This document shows positions 8,286-15,641 of a stretch of 24,530 nt of DNA, in pieces. Source of the stretch: an uncultured Lachnospiraceae bacterium (lineage in GTDB: Bacteria; Bacillota; Clostridia; Lachnospirales; Lachnospiraceae); contig CAJTSL010000053.1 in assembly GCA_910578845.1 (NCBI GenBank), positions 1 through 24,530 of the forward strand, read 5' to 3'. The notes under the pieces were generated by a model that saw nothing but the letters and a program-made list of their open reading frames with translations, was not told where the DNA came from and made no database searches. The position numbers were made by a program, and so were the translations under genes. Every line of letters begins with the position of its first letter. The stretch's first letter is position 1.

Positions 8286-9594
8286 GACGCTTTTTGTACC
8301 ATGTGCAAATGCCTTGATCTGAGAGTCCCGAGAGCATCAAAGTTGGATGATCTAATTCCCTATCCCATGCGGGGGAGGCGATTAAGGATTCGGTTATGTT
8401 TCCGTATTGGATAGTCAGCGTATGGTTGCCAGTCATTTCCCATGTACCAATGACGGAGCAGCATTCCATGCGACCGTTTTCCATAAGGCGCATAGGGTGA
8501 GCGCACATAATCCCCTGTGGAATGGATGGCGTTAGCGCGATCCTCTCATAGTTGCCGATGCAGTCTTTGGGTGATAGCGCTTGAAGCGTTTCCCCTGCAT
8601 AAGGCTGTGCCGCGGCAATTAGCCATGCATCAGGAGTCAGGTATAGCTGGCGGATTTGCATGGTGGATGGCTCTGGCTCGTCTTTGAAGTTCATTTCTCT
8701 GATATGGGAGACTAGGAAGATTCTTCCATCATCATCTTGTAGGACGGAGTTATGGCCCGGCGCCATATATGGAGTACCGTCGAACCATCGGTAGCCACAG
8801 GAAATCATGAGGCCTATCGTGTTATCGTGATCATTTAAATCAGCTAAATCACGCCCTTGGAAATCATAAAAGGGTCCGGTAATTTTCCGGCTTCTGCCGA
8901 TGCGGATGTTATAATCGCTTTTCAGGGAACCATAAGATACAAAGAGATAGTAATATTTTGTTTCCGGATGATAAATCATATATGGTCCTTCAATAGAACA
9001 ATCTGTCCAGGATGGACGTCTTGCCAGGCAGGTTCCGATACCGTCTTCTGCAGCCATGCCAGTATCCTTATCTAATAGAATGATATGACAGCCTCCCCAG
9101 AAAGAACCGTATAAAAGATATTGCGCGCCAGTATCTGCCTCTTCAATGATATTAGCATCAATGGCATTGACAGGGAGAGAATCGCTCGTTTTAAGTACGC
9201 AGCCTCTGGGGATAAAAGGGCCTTCCGGTTTATCGGAAACGGCAAGGAAGATACAGGACTGTCTTACGCCCCAAGAAGAATTCGAACAGTAGAGACGATA
9301 CTCTGCGCCAGTTTTTATAATGTCAGGCGCCCATATATCGTCACTATTAGTCCAGTCTACAGACTCCTTCGGAGGCATGTCTACGACTTTGCCAAGGCTT
9401 TCCCAATGAAGGAGGTCTTTAGAACGTTTGCAGATGGCGCCTGTGCTGTAGACATAGTAATTTTTACTGACAGGATCGCGGAAAATTGCCGGGTCATGTG
9501 TCATCCACAATCCTGGAAGATCGCGGTTTTTTGTCAGATGCTCTGGTTTTGGTGGTTCGGTGGGTGGTTTTTGTGGATAATGGATTTGCGTCAT
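8278..9594 (-). CDS. GH43 arabinan endo-1,5-alpha-L-arabinosidase-like, cytoplasmic
   Basis: A 438-residue GH43 beta-propeller with D34 (THDPAIF, base), D146 (NAIDANII) and E202 (SIEGPYMIY, acid), plus the APGHNSVL active-site histidine segment. A C-terminal domain of ~90 residues follows (GTWEMTGNHTLTIQYG region), as in two-domain endo-arabinanases that cut alpha-1,5-arabinan. Unlike secreted endo-arabinanases it has no signal peptide, so it would act on imported oligosaccharides. The start at 9594 is supported by AGGAGG (9602-9607) on the minus strand 7 bases away; the frame extends to 9612 but that start lies upstream of the ribosome site. Its stop overlaps the end of the convergent GGDEF gene. 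It is divergent from the secreted GH43 at 9775. Endo versus exo activity is inferred from the family. Confidence 0.87.
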   Translation of the reverse strand: MTQIHYPQKPPTEPPKPEHLTKNRDLPGLWMTHDPAIFRDPVSKNYYVYSTGAICKRSKDLLHWESLGKVVDMPPKESVDWTNSDDIWAPDIIKTGAEYRLYCSNSSWGVRQSCIFLAVSDKPEGPFIPRGCVLKTSDSLPVNAIDANIIEEADTGAQYLLYGSFWGGCHIILLDKDTGMAAEDGIGTCLARRPSWTDCSIEGPYMIYHPETKYYYLFVSYGSLKSDYNIRIGRSRKITGPFYDFQGRDLADLNDHDNTIGLMISCGYRWFDGTPYMAPGHNSVLQDDDGRIFLVSHIREMNFKDEPEPSTMQIRQLYLTPDAWLIAAAQPYAGETLQALSPKDCIGNYERIALTPSIPQGIMCAHPMRLMENGRMECCSVIGTWEMTGNHTLTIQYGNITESLIASPAWDRELDHPTLMLSGLSDQGICTWYKKRPN

Positions 9595-9700
9595 GTCTTT
9601 TCCTCCTATCAATATGCGTCAATAATTTTATCTTATTATAAATTAAAAAGAAATTATTAGCAATTATAATAGTAAAAACATCTAAATTACACGCTTGTAC

Positions 9701-9729
9701 TTGCAATAATTTGGTTATTTGTATACAAT
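9701..9729 (+). promoter_or_regulatory. Promoter of GH43 lipoprotein gene
   Basis: TTGCAA (9701-9706) and TACAAT (9724-9729), 17-base spacing, about 45 bases before the ATG at 9775. The pair lies between the arms of a 10-bp inverted repeat, ATCTAAATTA (9680-9689) and TAATTTAGAT (9749-9758), which could be an operator. The divergent minus-strand GH43 must use a promoter in the same 180-base AT-rich gap, but I see no clear one. Confidence 0.55.
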
Positions 9730-9774
9730 GTTTAATAGATATTAAAAATAATTTAGATTATTATGGAGGAGAAA

Positions 9775-11283
9775 ATGAAAGGGAAAAATTTCTTATTATG
9801 TGGGATTGCTTTTTCTGCTCTTGCCGTAGCACTTACAGGATGTGGCAAGCTTCAGGGAAAAGATGCTTCGGAAATTACACAGGGTAATACGATTGCGGGG
9901 ATATCCGTGCATGACCCTTCTATTGTGAAAGCAGATGGGAAGTATTATATCTTTGGCTCTCATATGGAAGCGGCGGCAAGCAGTGACCTGAAAGAGTGGA
10001 AATCATTTGCCAGTGGTGTGAATGGGAACAATCCGCTCTTTGACAATCTGTTTGATGAAGATATGAGCGCTTTTGCTTATGTAGGGGAGTATGTTGAAGG
10101 CGGGTATGCCGTATGGGCGCCGGACGTGATTTATAATGAGGCGATGGGGAAATGGGTGATGTATTTCTCAACCAGCCATGACTGGAGGACATCCAATATC
10201 TGCTTCGCTGTTGCGGACGAAATCACGGGGCCGTATAGTTATGTGGATACGCTTCTTTATTCCGGGTTTACCTCTATGACGGTGGACAATACGAATCTGA
10301 AGGAGATCATGGGAGAAGACGTTAATGTATCGAATTATTTACAATCGGCGGAATATAATCATTTGAATTACCCGAATTGCATTGACCCTACTGTATTCTA
10401 TGATGAGGAAGGCGTAATGTGGATGGTCTATGGTTCCTGGTCGGGCGGAATCTGGCTTCTACAGATTGATGAGCAGACAGGTTATCCGATCCATCCAGAG
10501 GCGGATGAAGAGGCGCACGTAGATCATTATTTTGGTAAATACTTGATTGGTGGCTTACATAATTCGTGCGAGGGGCCTTATATTTTCTTTGACGATGAGA
10601 CCGGGTACTATTATCTTCTGGTTTCTTATGGCGGATTGACCAGAGAGGGAGGCTATCAGATCCGTTGTTTCCGTTCAGAGCAGGTTGACGGGCCATATGT
10701 AGACGCGTCCGGCAATACGTTTGGATATACTGCCGAGCATTCAGCGTTAGGCGTGAAAATGATGGGCAATTATCACCTGCCGAGCTTAAAGACGGCTTAT
10801 ATGGCACCGGGGCATTGCTCGGCATTGATTGATGAAGACGGCAAAAGATATCTTTTCTATCATCAGCGGTTTGATAACGGATCAGAGTACCATGAGCCAA
10901 GGGTGCATCAAATGTTCTTGAATAAAGAAGGCTGGTATGTTGCGGCGCCATTCTCAACGAATGGCGAAGACCTGAAAGAAGGTGGCTATAGTAGCAAAGA
11001 TGTGGAAGGCAAGTGGTATATGTTAAATCATGGGACGGATATTGGAGCGGACATCCATGAAGGAAAAGCCGTGACGTTAAAAGGAGGGTCCCTATCAGGA
11101 AACGAAGCATTTACAGGAAGCTATGAACTGGAAGAGGGAACTTGCTATATGAATATTGTGCAAAATGACGTTACCTATAGCGGCGTGATTTTGGATATGA
11201 CAGACGAGGCTGGGAATGCCGTAAGATGTTTCATGGGCGTAGGCGCAAATAATGAGACAATTTGGGCGGTTATGTATTTATAA
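9775..11283 (+). CDS. Surface lipoprotein GH43 arabinan endo-arabinosidase-like
   Basis: A 502-residue secreted enzyme. The N-terminus is a lipoprotein signal: a short basic start, a hydrophobic stretch, and lipobox LTGC with lipidated C23. The GH43 triad is D47 (VHDPSIV), D204 (NCIDPTVF) and E266 (SCEGPYIFF), with APGHCSALI later; the last ~100 residues resemble the small beta-domain of endo-arabinanases. It should be tethered to the outer membrane face and cut arabinan into oligosaccharides for import by the transporter encoded next. GGAGG (9765-9769) lies 5 bases before the ATG at 9775; the ATG at 9763 overlaps that site. The signal peptide clearly distinguishes it from the cytoplasmic GH43 enzymes nearby. 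Endo activity is inferred. Confidence 0.9.
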   Translation: MKGKNFLLCGIAFSALAVALTGCGKLQGKDASEITQGNTIAGISVHDPSIVKADGKYYIFGSHMEAAASSDLKEWKSFASGVNGNNPLFDNLFDEDMSAFAYVGEYVEGGYAVWAPDVIYNEAMGKWVMYFSTSHDWRTSNICFAVADEITGPYSYVDTLLYSGFTSMTVDNTNLKEIMGEDVNVSNYLQSAEYNHLNYPNCIDPTVFYDEEGVMWMVYGSWSGGIWLLQIDEQTGYPIHPEADEEAHVDHYFGKYLIGGLHNSCEGPYIFFDDETGYYYLLVSYGGLTREGGYQIRCFRSEQVDGPYVDASGNTFGYTAEHSALGVKMMGNYHLPSLKTAYMAPGHCSALIDEDGKRYLFYHQRFDNGSEYHEPRVHQMFLNKEGWYVAAPFSTNGEDLKEGGYSSKDVEGKWYMLNHGTDIGADIHEGKAVTLKGGSLSGNEAFTGSYELEEGTCYMNIVQNDVTYSGVILDMTDEAGNAVRCFMGVGANNETIWAVMYL

Positions 11284-11533
11284 TACTAATTTAGTTTAAA
11301 AGTTTTGGAAGAACAAAAATATTTTAATAAAAATTAAAATATATATTGACAAGATAGGCTCTACATTGTACTATGTGTATAACAGATTGGGTAAAAGGAG
11401 AAACAATTATACATAATGCACAAAAGCGAAAGATGTATTTGTGTAAAATGCCGGCTAATAAATTTTGTATAAGAAATTTTACCCAATCGGTATCTTTAAG
11501 CAAAAAGCTTTAATAATTTAAAGGAGGATCAAC
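11284..11533 (+). promoter_or_regulatory. Promoter and structured leader of sugar ABC transporter operon
   Basis: TTGACA (11346-11351) and TACTAT (11369-11374) with 17-base spacing give a strong promoter and a leader of about 150 bases before the ATG at 11534. Inside the leader, GATTGGGTAAAA (11385-11396) and TTTTACCCAATC (11477-11488) form a perfect 12-bp inverted repeat about 80 bases apart, enclosing a smaller CACAAA/TTTGTG pair. This could close a long RNA structure or be two operator half-sites. I recognise no known riboswitch. No clear terminator for the preceding GH43 gene is visible in this 250-base gap. Confidence 0.6.
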
Positions 11534-13051
11534 ATGAAAAAGAAGTTAGTTAGTGTATTGCTTGCATCAGCGCTCATTGCTTCCTGTCTGGCAGGATGTG
11601 GGAATTCTGGCAGCGGTGATGCTTCTACTGGCGATAGCGCCGCGACTACCGACAGCAGCACAGAAACCCCAGAGGGGGGGGCTACAACGGAGCAGGTTGG
11701 CGCCCAGATTACAGTAGATGAATCTGCAACAGATAATATTGCAGTAGAAGGTGAATTCAGCGATGCTGACATCACAGTTTTCATTTATGCACAGGATCAT
11801 GAGAAAGCAGTATATCAGTCATTGATTGATAAGTTTATGGAGTCAACAGGGGCAAAGGTTACTTTTGAAGTTACCACTGCCGATGAATATGGTCAGAAAA
11901 TTCTTGCATATAAAGCAGCAGGCGATATGCCTGACATTATCTATGTAGGGCCTGACACGGTTGCAGCGAACGTAGATGACGGTTATATTCTTCCTTTGGA
12001 CGAATATGTACCGGAAGAGACGATCAACGATTTATGGCCTGCAATCACATCCGCATACCGTTATGACGGAAAAGAAGCAGGTTCCGGTCCGATTTATTGT
12101 TTACCGAAAGATTTATCCACTTTTGCATTTGCATATAATAAGACGTTATTTGACGAAGCGGGCGTAGAATATCCCGATCCGGCAAATCCATATACATGGG
12201 AAGAATTCCTTGAAGTATGTGGAAAATTGACAATTGATAAAGACGGCGATGGCGAAATTGACCAGTGGGGCTGTGCAAATGCTCTTCAGTGGGCGCTTGA
12301 CGCTTTCATTTATACAAACGGCGGTCATTTCCTGAATGAAGATTATACGGAAGTTGTTATTGACGGACAGCAGGAGTTCATCGATGCATTCCAGTATTTT
12401 GCAGATCTGACATGTAAATATGGCGTAACACCTACTGTTGAGCAGGATACAGCTCTTGGCGGATACCAGAGATGGTTAGACGGGCAGATTGGCTTCTATG
12501 CATGTGGTACTTGGGACGTAGGCGCATTCATGGATGAGAATACATTCCCTTATGAGTGGGGCCTTTGTGCATGGCCGGTAGGTTCTACAGGCGTATCCAT
12601 GACACGTAACGGTTCCGTAGGATTTGCAGTTTCTGCTGATACGGAATATCCGGAAGCGGCAGCAGCGTTAATTACACTGTTCTCTACAGACCTTGAAGGA
12701 CAGAGAGTGCTTTCCGGTGAAACGACAGGAGCTTCTTTACAGATTCCGAACATCATGAGCTATGCAAAAGGTGATTTCAAAGACAGAATCGCTGACGGCA
12801 CAATTCCTTATGGTGAGAATGTAGACGTTATCTTTAACTATATTGAAGGAACCGATAAGTATGAAGGTATCTTTGTTGAAACAACTTATACATACAATGG
12901 TGATTGGTGGCAAGAGTTCTTAAGCGGCGGTTACGAGTATGTATTGACAGGTGAAAAGACTGCAGCAGAATATTGTGCAGAAGTACAGCCGGCAATGCAG
13001 GCAGCGCTTGATAATGCCAATGAGATGAAAGCAGCGGCAAGCGGACAGTAA
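11534..13051 (+). CDS. ABC transporter sugar-binding lipoprotein
   Basis: A 505-residue solute-binding protein of the CUT1 family (extracellular SBP family 1). The signal peptide ends in lipobox LAGC (C22 region), followed by a Gly/Ser/Thr-rich disordered linker to about residue 75, then the bilobed domain beginning at DITVFIYAQDHEKAVYQSL. It would capture sugars, here most likely arabino-oligosaccharides by context, and deliver them to the permeases encoded downstream. AAAGGAGG stands 6 bases before the ATG. The linker is encoded partly by a run of eight G (11674-11681), unusual in a coding region and prone to slippage. A hairpin follows the stop, which commonly lets the binding protein be made in excess over the permeases. 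Confidence 0.92.
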   Translation: MKKKLVSVLLASALIASCLAGCGNSGSGDASTGDSAATTDSSTETPEGGATTEQVGAQITVDESATDNIAVEGEFSDADITVFIYAQDHEKAVYQSLIDKFMESTGAKVTFEVTTADEYGQKILAYKAAGDMPDIIYVGPDTVAANVDDGYILPLDEYVPEETINDLWPAITSAYRYDGKEAGSGPIYCLPKDLSTFAFAYNKTLFDEAGVEYPDPANPYTWEEFLEVCGKLTIDKDGDGEIDQWGCANALQWALDAFIYTNGGHFLNEDYTEVVIDGQQEFIDAFQYFADLTCKYGVTPTVEQDTALGGYQRWLDGQIGFYACGTWDVGAFMDENTFPYEWGLCAWPVGSTGVSMTRNGSVGFAVSADTEYPEAAAALITLFSTDLEGQRVLSGETTGASLQIPNIMSYAKGDFKDRIADGTIPYGENVDVIFNYIEGTDKYEGIFVETTYTYNGDWWQEFLSGGYEYVLTGEKTAAEYCAEVQPAMQAALDNANEMKAAASGQ

Positions 13052-13062
13052 AAATGTAAAAC

Positions 13063-13098
13063 AGGTGCGGAAACAGACTAAGCTGTCCGCACCTATTT
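13063..13098 (+). terminator. Intra-operon hairpin after binding-protein gene
   Basis: AGGTGCGGA (13063-13071) pairs perfectly with TCCGCACCT (13086-13094), followed by ATTTTAT. The 9-bp GC-rich stem lies between the binding-protein stop and the permease start. The short U-tract suggests a leaky terminator or an mRNA-stabilising 3' end, which would give more binding protein than permease. Confidence 0.7.
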
Positions 13099-13129
13099 TA
13101 TCAACAGAGATGGTAAGAAAGGTGACTTT

Positions 13130-14071
13130 ATGGATTCGAGAAAGGGTAAAAAACAAAAAATTAATTTGTCTGCAATGGCGAAACGGGAAGAAAGATGGGG
13201 GCTTTTGTTCGTTGCGGCACCAGCGTTAGGATTTCTTATTTTTATGCTTTACCCCATTATTTTTGCCATTTTAACAAGTTTAACAACATGGAATGGGGCA
13301 AAGGGATTTCAAGGGATGATGGACCGCTTTTGCGGGTTCGATAACTATGTGAAATTATTTGCGGATAAAAAGTTCTGGCAGACACTTGTGACAACGATTA
13401 TTTATCTGCTCGGCATTCCTATCGGCATGATACTCGGATTGCTTTGCGCTATGGGCATGAACCGTAAGATCCCGGGCGTAAGGGTTCTGCGTACGATGTA
13501 TTATGTACCTGTTATCTCCTCACTGGTTTCGGTTTCTATCCTGTGGGCATGGGTATACAATTATGACTACGGTCTTTTGAATACGATTATCAAGACATTG
13601 ACGGGACTGCATGGGCCTAACTGGCTCGGTGACGAAGCGCTGATAAAAGTGTCCATGATTATCTTCATGGTATGGAAAGGTCTGGGTACTTCGATTATCT
13701 TGTATCTTGCCGGACTTCAGAATATACCTCGCTCCTATTATGAGGCAGCCATGGTTGACGGGGCGAGCGGTTGGCAGAAGTTTAAGAGCATTACCCTGCC
13801 ATTGCTTTCTCCGGTAACATTTTACATATTAGTAACGACATTGATTGGCGGTTTCCAGGTTTTCGTAGAGGTTCAGGTCATGACGCCTTCCGGGAATGGT
13901 GGAATCGGATACAGCGCAGCTACCATCGTATTCTATTTATATCAGAAAGCGTTTGAAAGCTATCAGCTCGGATATGCAAGTACGATTGCAGTCATTCTTG
14001 CGATTATTATCTTTATCATTACGTTGATTAACTTTGTCGGACAGAATAAATGGGTTAAGACCATGGACTAG
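13130..14071 (+). CDS. Sugar ABC transporter permease (MalF/UgpA type)
   Basis: A 313-residue inner-membrane permease of the binding-protein-dependent CUT1 class with about six hydrophobic segments, the first being LFVAAPALGFLIFMLYPIIF. The EAA loop that docks the ATPase is visible near residues 204-223 (EAAMVDGASGWQKFKSITLP). It pairs with the next gene's product to form the channel. AGAAAGG precedes the ATG at 13130 at normal spacing. The stop TAG shares its last base with the ribosome site of the second permease. No ATP-binding subunit is encoded in the window, so an unlinked MsmK-type ATPase is probably shared. Confidence 0.92.
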   Translation: MDSRKGKKQKINLSAMAKREERWGLLFVAAPALGFLIFMLYPIIFAILTSLTTWNGAKGFQGMMDRFCGFDNYVKLFADKKFWQTLVTTIIYLLGIPIGMILGLLCAMGMNRKIPGVRVLRTMYYVPVISSLVSVSILWAWVYNYDYGLLNTIIKTLTGLHGPNWLGDEALIKVSMIIFMVWKGLGTSIILYLAGLQNIPRSYYEAAMVDGASGWQKFKSITLPLLSPVTFYILVTTLIGGFQVFVEVQVMTPSGNGGIGYSAATIVFYLYQKAFESYQLGYASTIAVILAIIIFIITLINFVGQNKWVKTMD

Positions 14072-14081
14072 GAGGGATGAA

Positions 14082-14951
14082 ATGAAGAATAATAAAGACC
14101 AGTTATCATCCGGGATTACATCCAAAAAAGAAAAAACAATGAATATTATCGTTTTTATTTTGCTTGCACTCGGCGCCGTAGTCATGGTTTTCCCGTTTTT
14201 CTATATGGTAATGACTTCTTTTATGACGAAGAACCAGTATTTGTCAGGACAGTTAAGAGTCATTCCGGATCCTTGGGTATGGGGGAAATATTCGGAAGTC
14301 ATGGCGAAAGGTAATTTCATTTCCGGTATCTTGAATACCGTGAAAGTGGAGATTCCGGTATTGCTGATAGGCGGATTTACATCTTCGCTTGCGGCATTTG
14401 CATTCGCGAAAATGGAGTTTAGGGGAAAAGGAGCCATCTTCATGGGCTTGCTTGCGACAATTATGATTCCTTTTGCGGTTATCATGATTCCCCAATATGT
14501 TATGTTTACGAAGTTTGGCTGGACAGATACGCTTCTGCCATTGATTATACCGCCGTGCTTTGGCAATATCAGTATGGTATTTTTCCTGCGTCAGAACCTT
14601 ACCAGCATCCCCAACGACTTAATGGATGCTGCAAAGTTGGATGGCTGTGGGTATTTCCGTACTTTCGCACAGATTTTCTTCCCTTTGATGAAGGGTGCGG
14701 TAGGCACGCAGTTGACCTTGTGGTTCATGGCTATTTGGAATGATTATCTGGCGCCTACGATTTTCTTAAGAAGCGAGGCGAACTGGACGTTGCAGGTAGT
14801 TATCCGTTCGTTTAATACATACTATTCCATTCAAAGTGATTACGCATTAATCATGGCGGCTTCCGTGATAGCGATGCTGCCCACGATTGCCCTGTTCTTC
14901 TGCTTCCAGAGGGTTATTATCGAATCAGTGGCAATCAGCGGTATTAAGTAA
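14082..14951 (+). CDS. Sugar ABC transporter permease (MalG/UgpE type)
   Basis: A 289-residue partner permease. It has the usual N-terminal hydrophobic anchor (IIVFILLALGAVVMVFPFFY), the segment ITSKKEK before it, and an EAA-type loop around residues 181-200 (DAAKLDGCGYFRTFAQIFFP), with five to six membrane spans in all. The start at 14082 is set by GGAGGG (14071-14076) 5 bases upstream; the reading frame runs further upstream but only inside the first permease gene. Together with the upstream permease and binding protein it forms a CUT1 oligosaccharide importer. Specificity for arabino-oligosaccharides is inferred only from the surrounding GH43 and GH51 genes. Confidence 0.92.
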   Translation: MKNNKDQLSSGITSKKEKTMNIIVFILLALGAVVMVFPFFYMVMTSFMTKNQYLSGQLRVIPDPWVWGKYSEVMAKGNFISGILNTVKVEIPVLLIGGFTSSLAAFAFAKMEFRGKGAIFMGLLATIMIPFAVIMIPQYVMFTKFGWTDTLLPLIIPPCFGNISMVFFLRQNLTSIPNDLMDAAKLDGCGYFRTFAQIFFPLMKGAVGTQLTLWFMAIWNDYLAPTIFLRSEANWTLQVVIRSFNTYYSIQSDYALIMAASVIAMLPTIALFFCFQRVIIESVAISGIK

Positions 14952-14965
14952 ATGGAGATTGTGTC

Positions 14966-15610
14966 ATGTCAAATTCACCTGTTATTGCGTTCTTGAATAA
15001 AATGACAGATTTAATTCTATTAAATGTTCTCTTGATAATATGCTGCATCCCCGTCGTTACGGCGGGGACAGCTATTACCGCGGCATATTATGTTAGCATT
15101 ACTTCGATTCGTTGTGGCGACGGATATGTAGTCAGAAGATTCTTTTCCAGTTTCAAAAAAAATTTCCGCCAGATTACACCTGTATGGCTTGTATTATTGG
15201 TCTGTAGCCTGATATTGGCGGCAGATCTGTTATTCTGGTACCAAATGGGAACCGGATTTGGAAAAACAATGTTTATCGTAAGCGCTGTAGTGGCTTTTTT
15301 GTTATTGATATGGGCAATGTGGATTTTTCCTGTATTCGCGAAACTGGAAGGGAAAACAGGAGAACTTTTAAGAAATGCAGCGGCTTTTGCCGTAGGATAT
15401 CTTCCTTATACGGCGATCGTGCTGGTTATTACAGGAGTGGCTGTATATGCGAACCTTGTTTCTCTGGTAGCGAACGGCATCATGGTTTTTATTGGGTTCG
15501 CGCTCTTATCTTATGTGAAGTCTTTCTTTTTCTATCGGGTTTTTATGAACCATATTGATGAAAAGTACGATGATTTTGACAATCCCGGGGAGATGCGACA
15601 GGAAGACTAA
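14966..15610 (+). CDS. YesL-like DUF624 membrane protein
   Basis: A 214-residue membrane protein with about five hydrophobic segments, beginning MTDLILLNVLLIICCIPVVTAG, the typical start of DUF624 (the YesL family). These proteins are very often encoded beside CUT1 sugar transporters and glycosidases in Firmicutes, but their function is unknown; a role in folding or regulating the transporter has been guessed. The gene starts 14 bases after the second permease with GGAG at about 10 bases, so it belongs to the transporter operon. The C-terminus is charged and cytoplasmic. Identification rests on the hydrophobic pattern and context. Confidence 0.83.
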   Translation: MSNSPVIAFLNKMTDLILLNVLLIICCIPVVTAGTAITAAYYVSITSIRCGDGYVVRRFFSSFKKNFRQITPVWLVLLVCSLILAADLLFWYQMGTGFGKTMFIVSAVVAFLLLIWAMWIFPVFAKLEGKTGELLRNAAAFAVGYLPYTAIVLVITGVAVYANLVSLVANGIMVFIGFALLSYVKSFFFYRVFMNHIDEKYDDFDNPGEMRQED

Positions 15611-15641
15611 AGCTGTGGAAAGAATAACGCGAGGTAGAAAC

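Noticed and set aside
9121..9660. 179-codon plus-strand open frame
   Set aside because: It is opposite the cytoplasmic GH43 gene, whose catalytic motifs are intact; there is no ribosome site and no recognisable domain.
10388..11110. 240-codon minus-strand open frame
   Set aside because: It lies wholly within the GH43 lipoprotein gene, has no ribosome site, and its Ser/His/Arg-rich translation looks like an antisense frame.
11384..11533. Known riboswitch or T-box in the transporter leader
   Set aside because: I see no conserved core of a known riboswitch class, no T-box sequence, and no terminator hairpin before the gene; only the long inverted repeat stands out.
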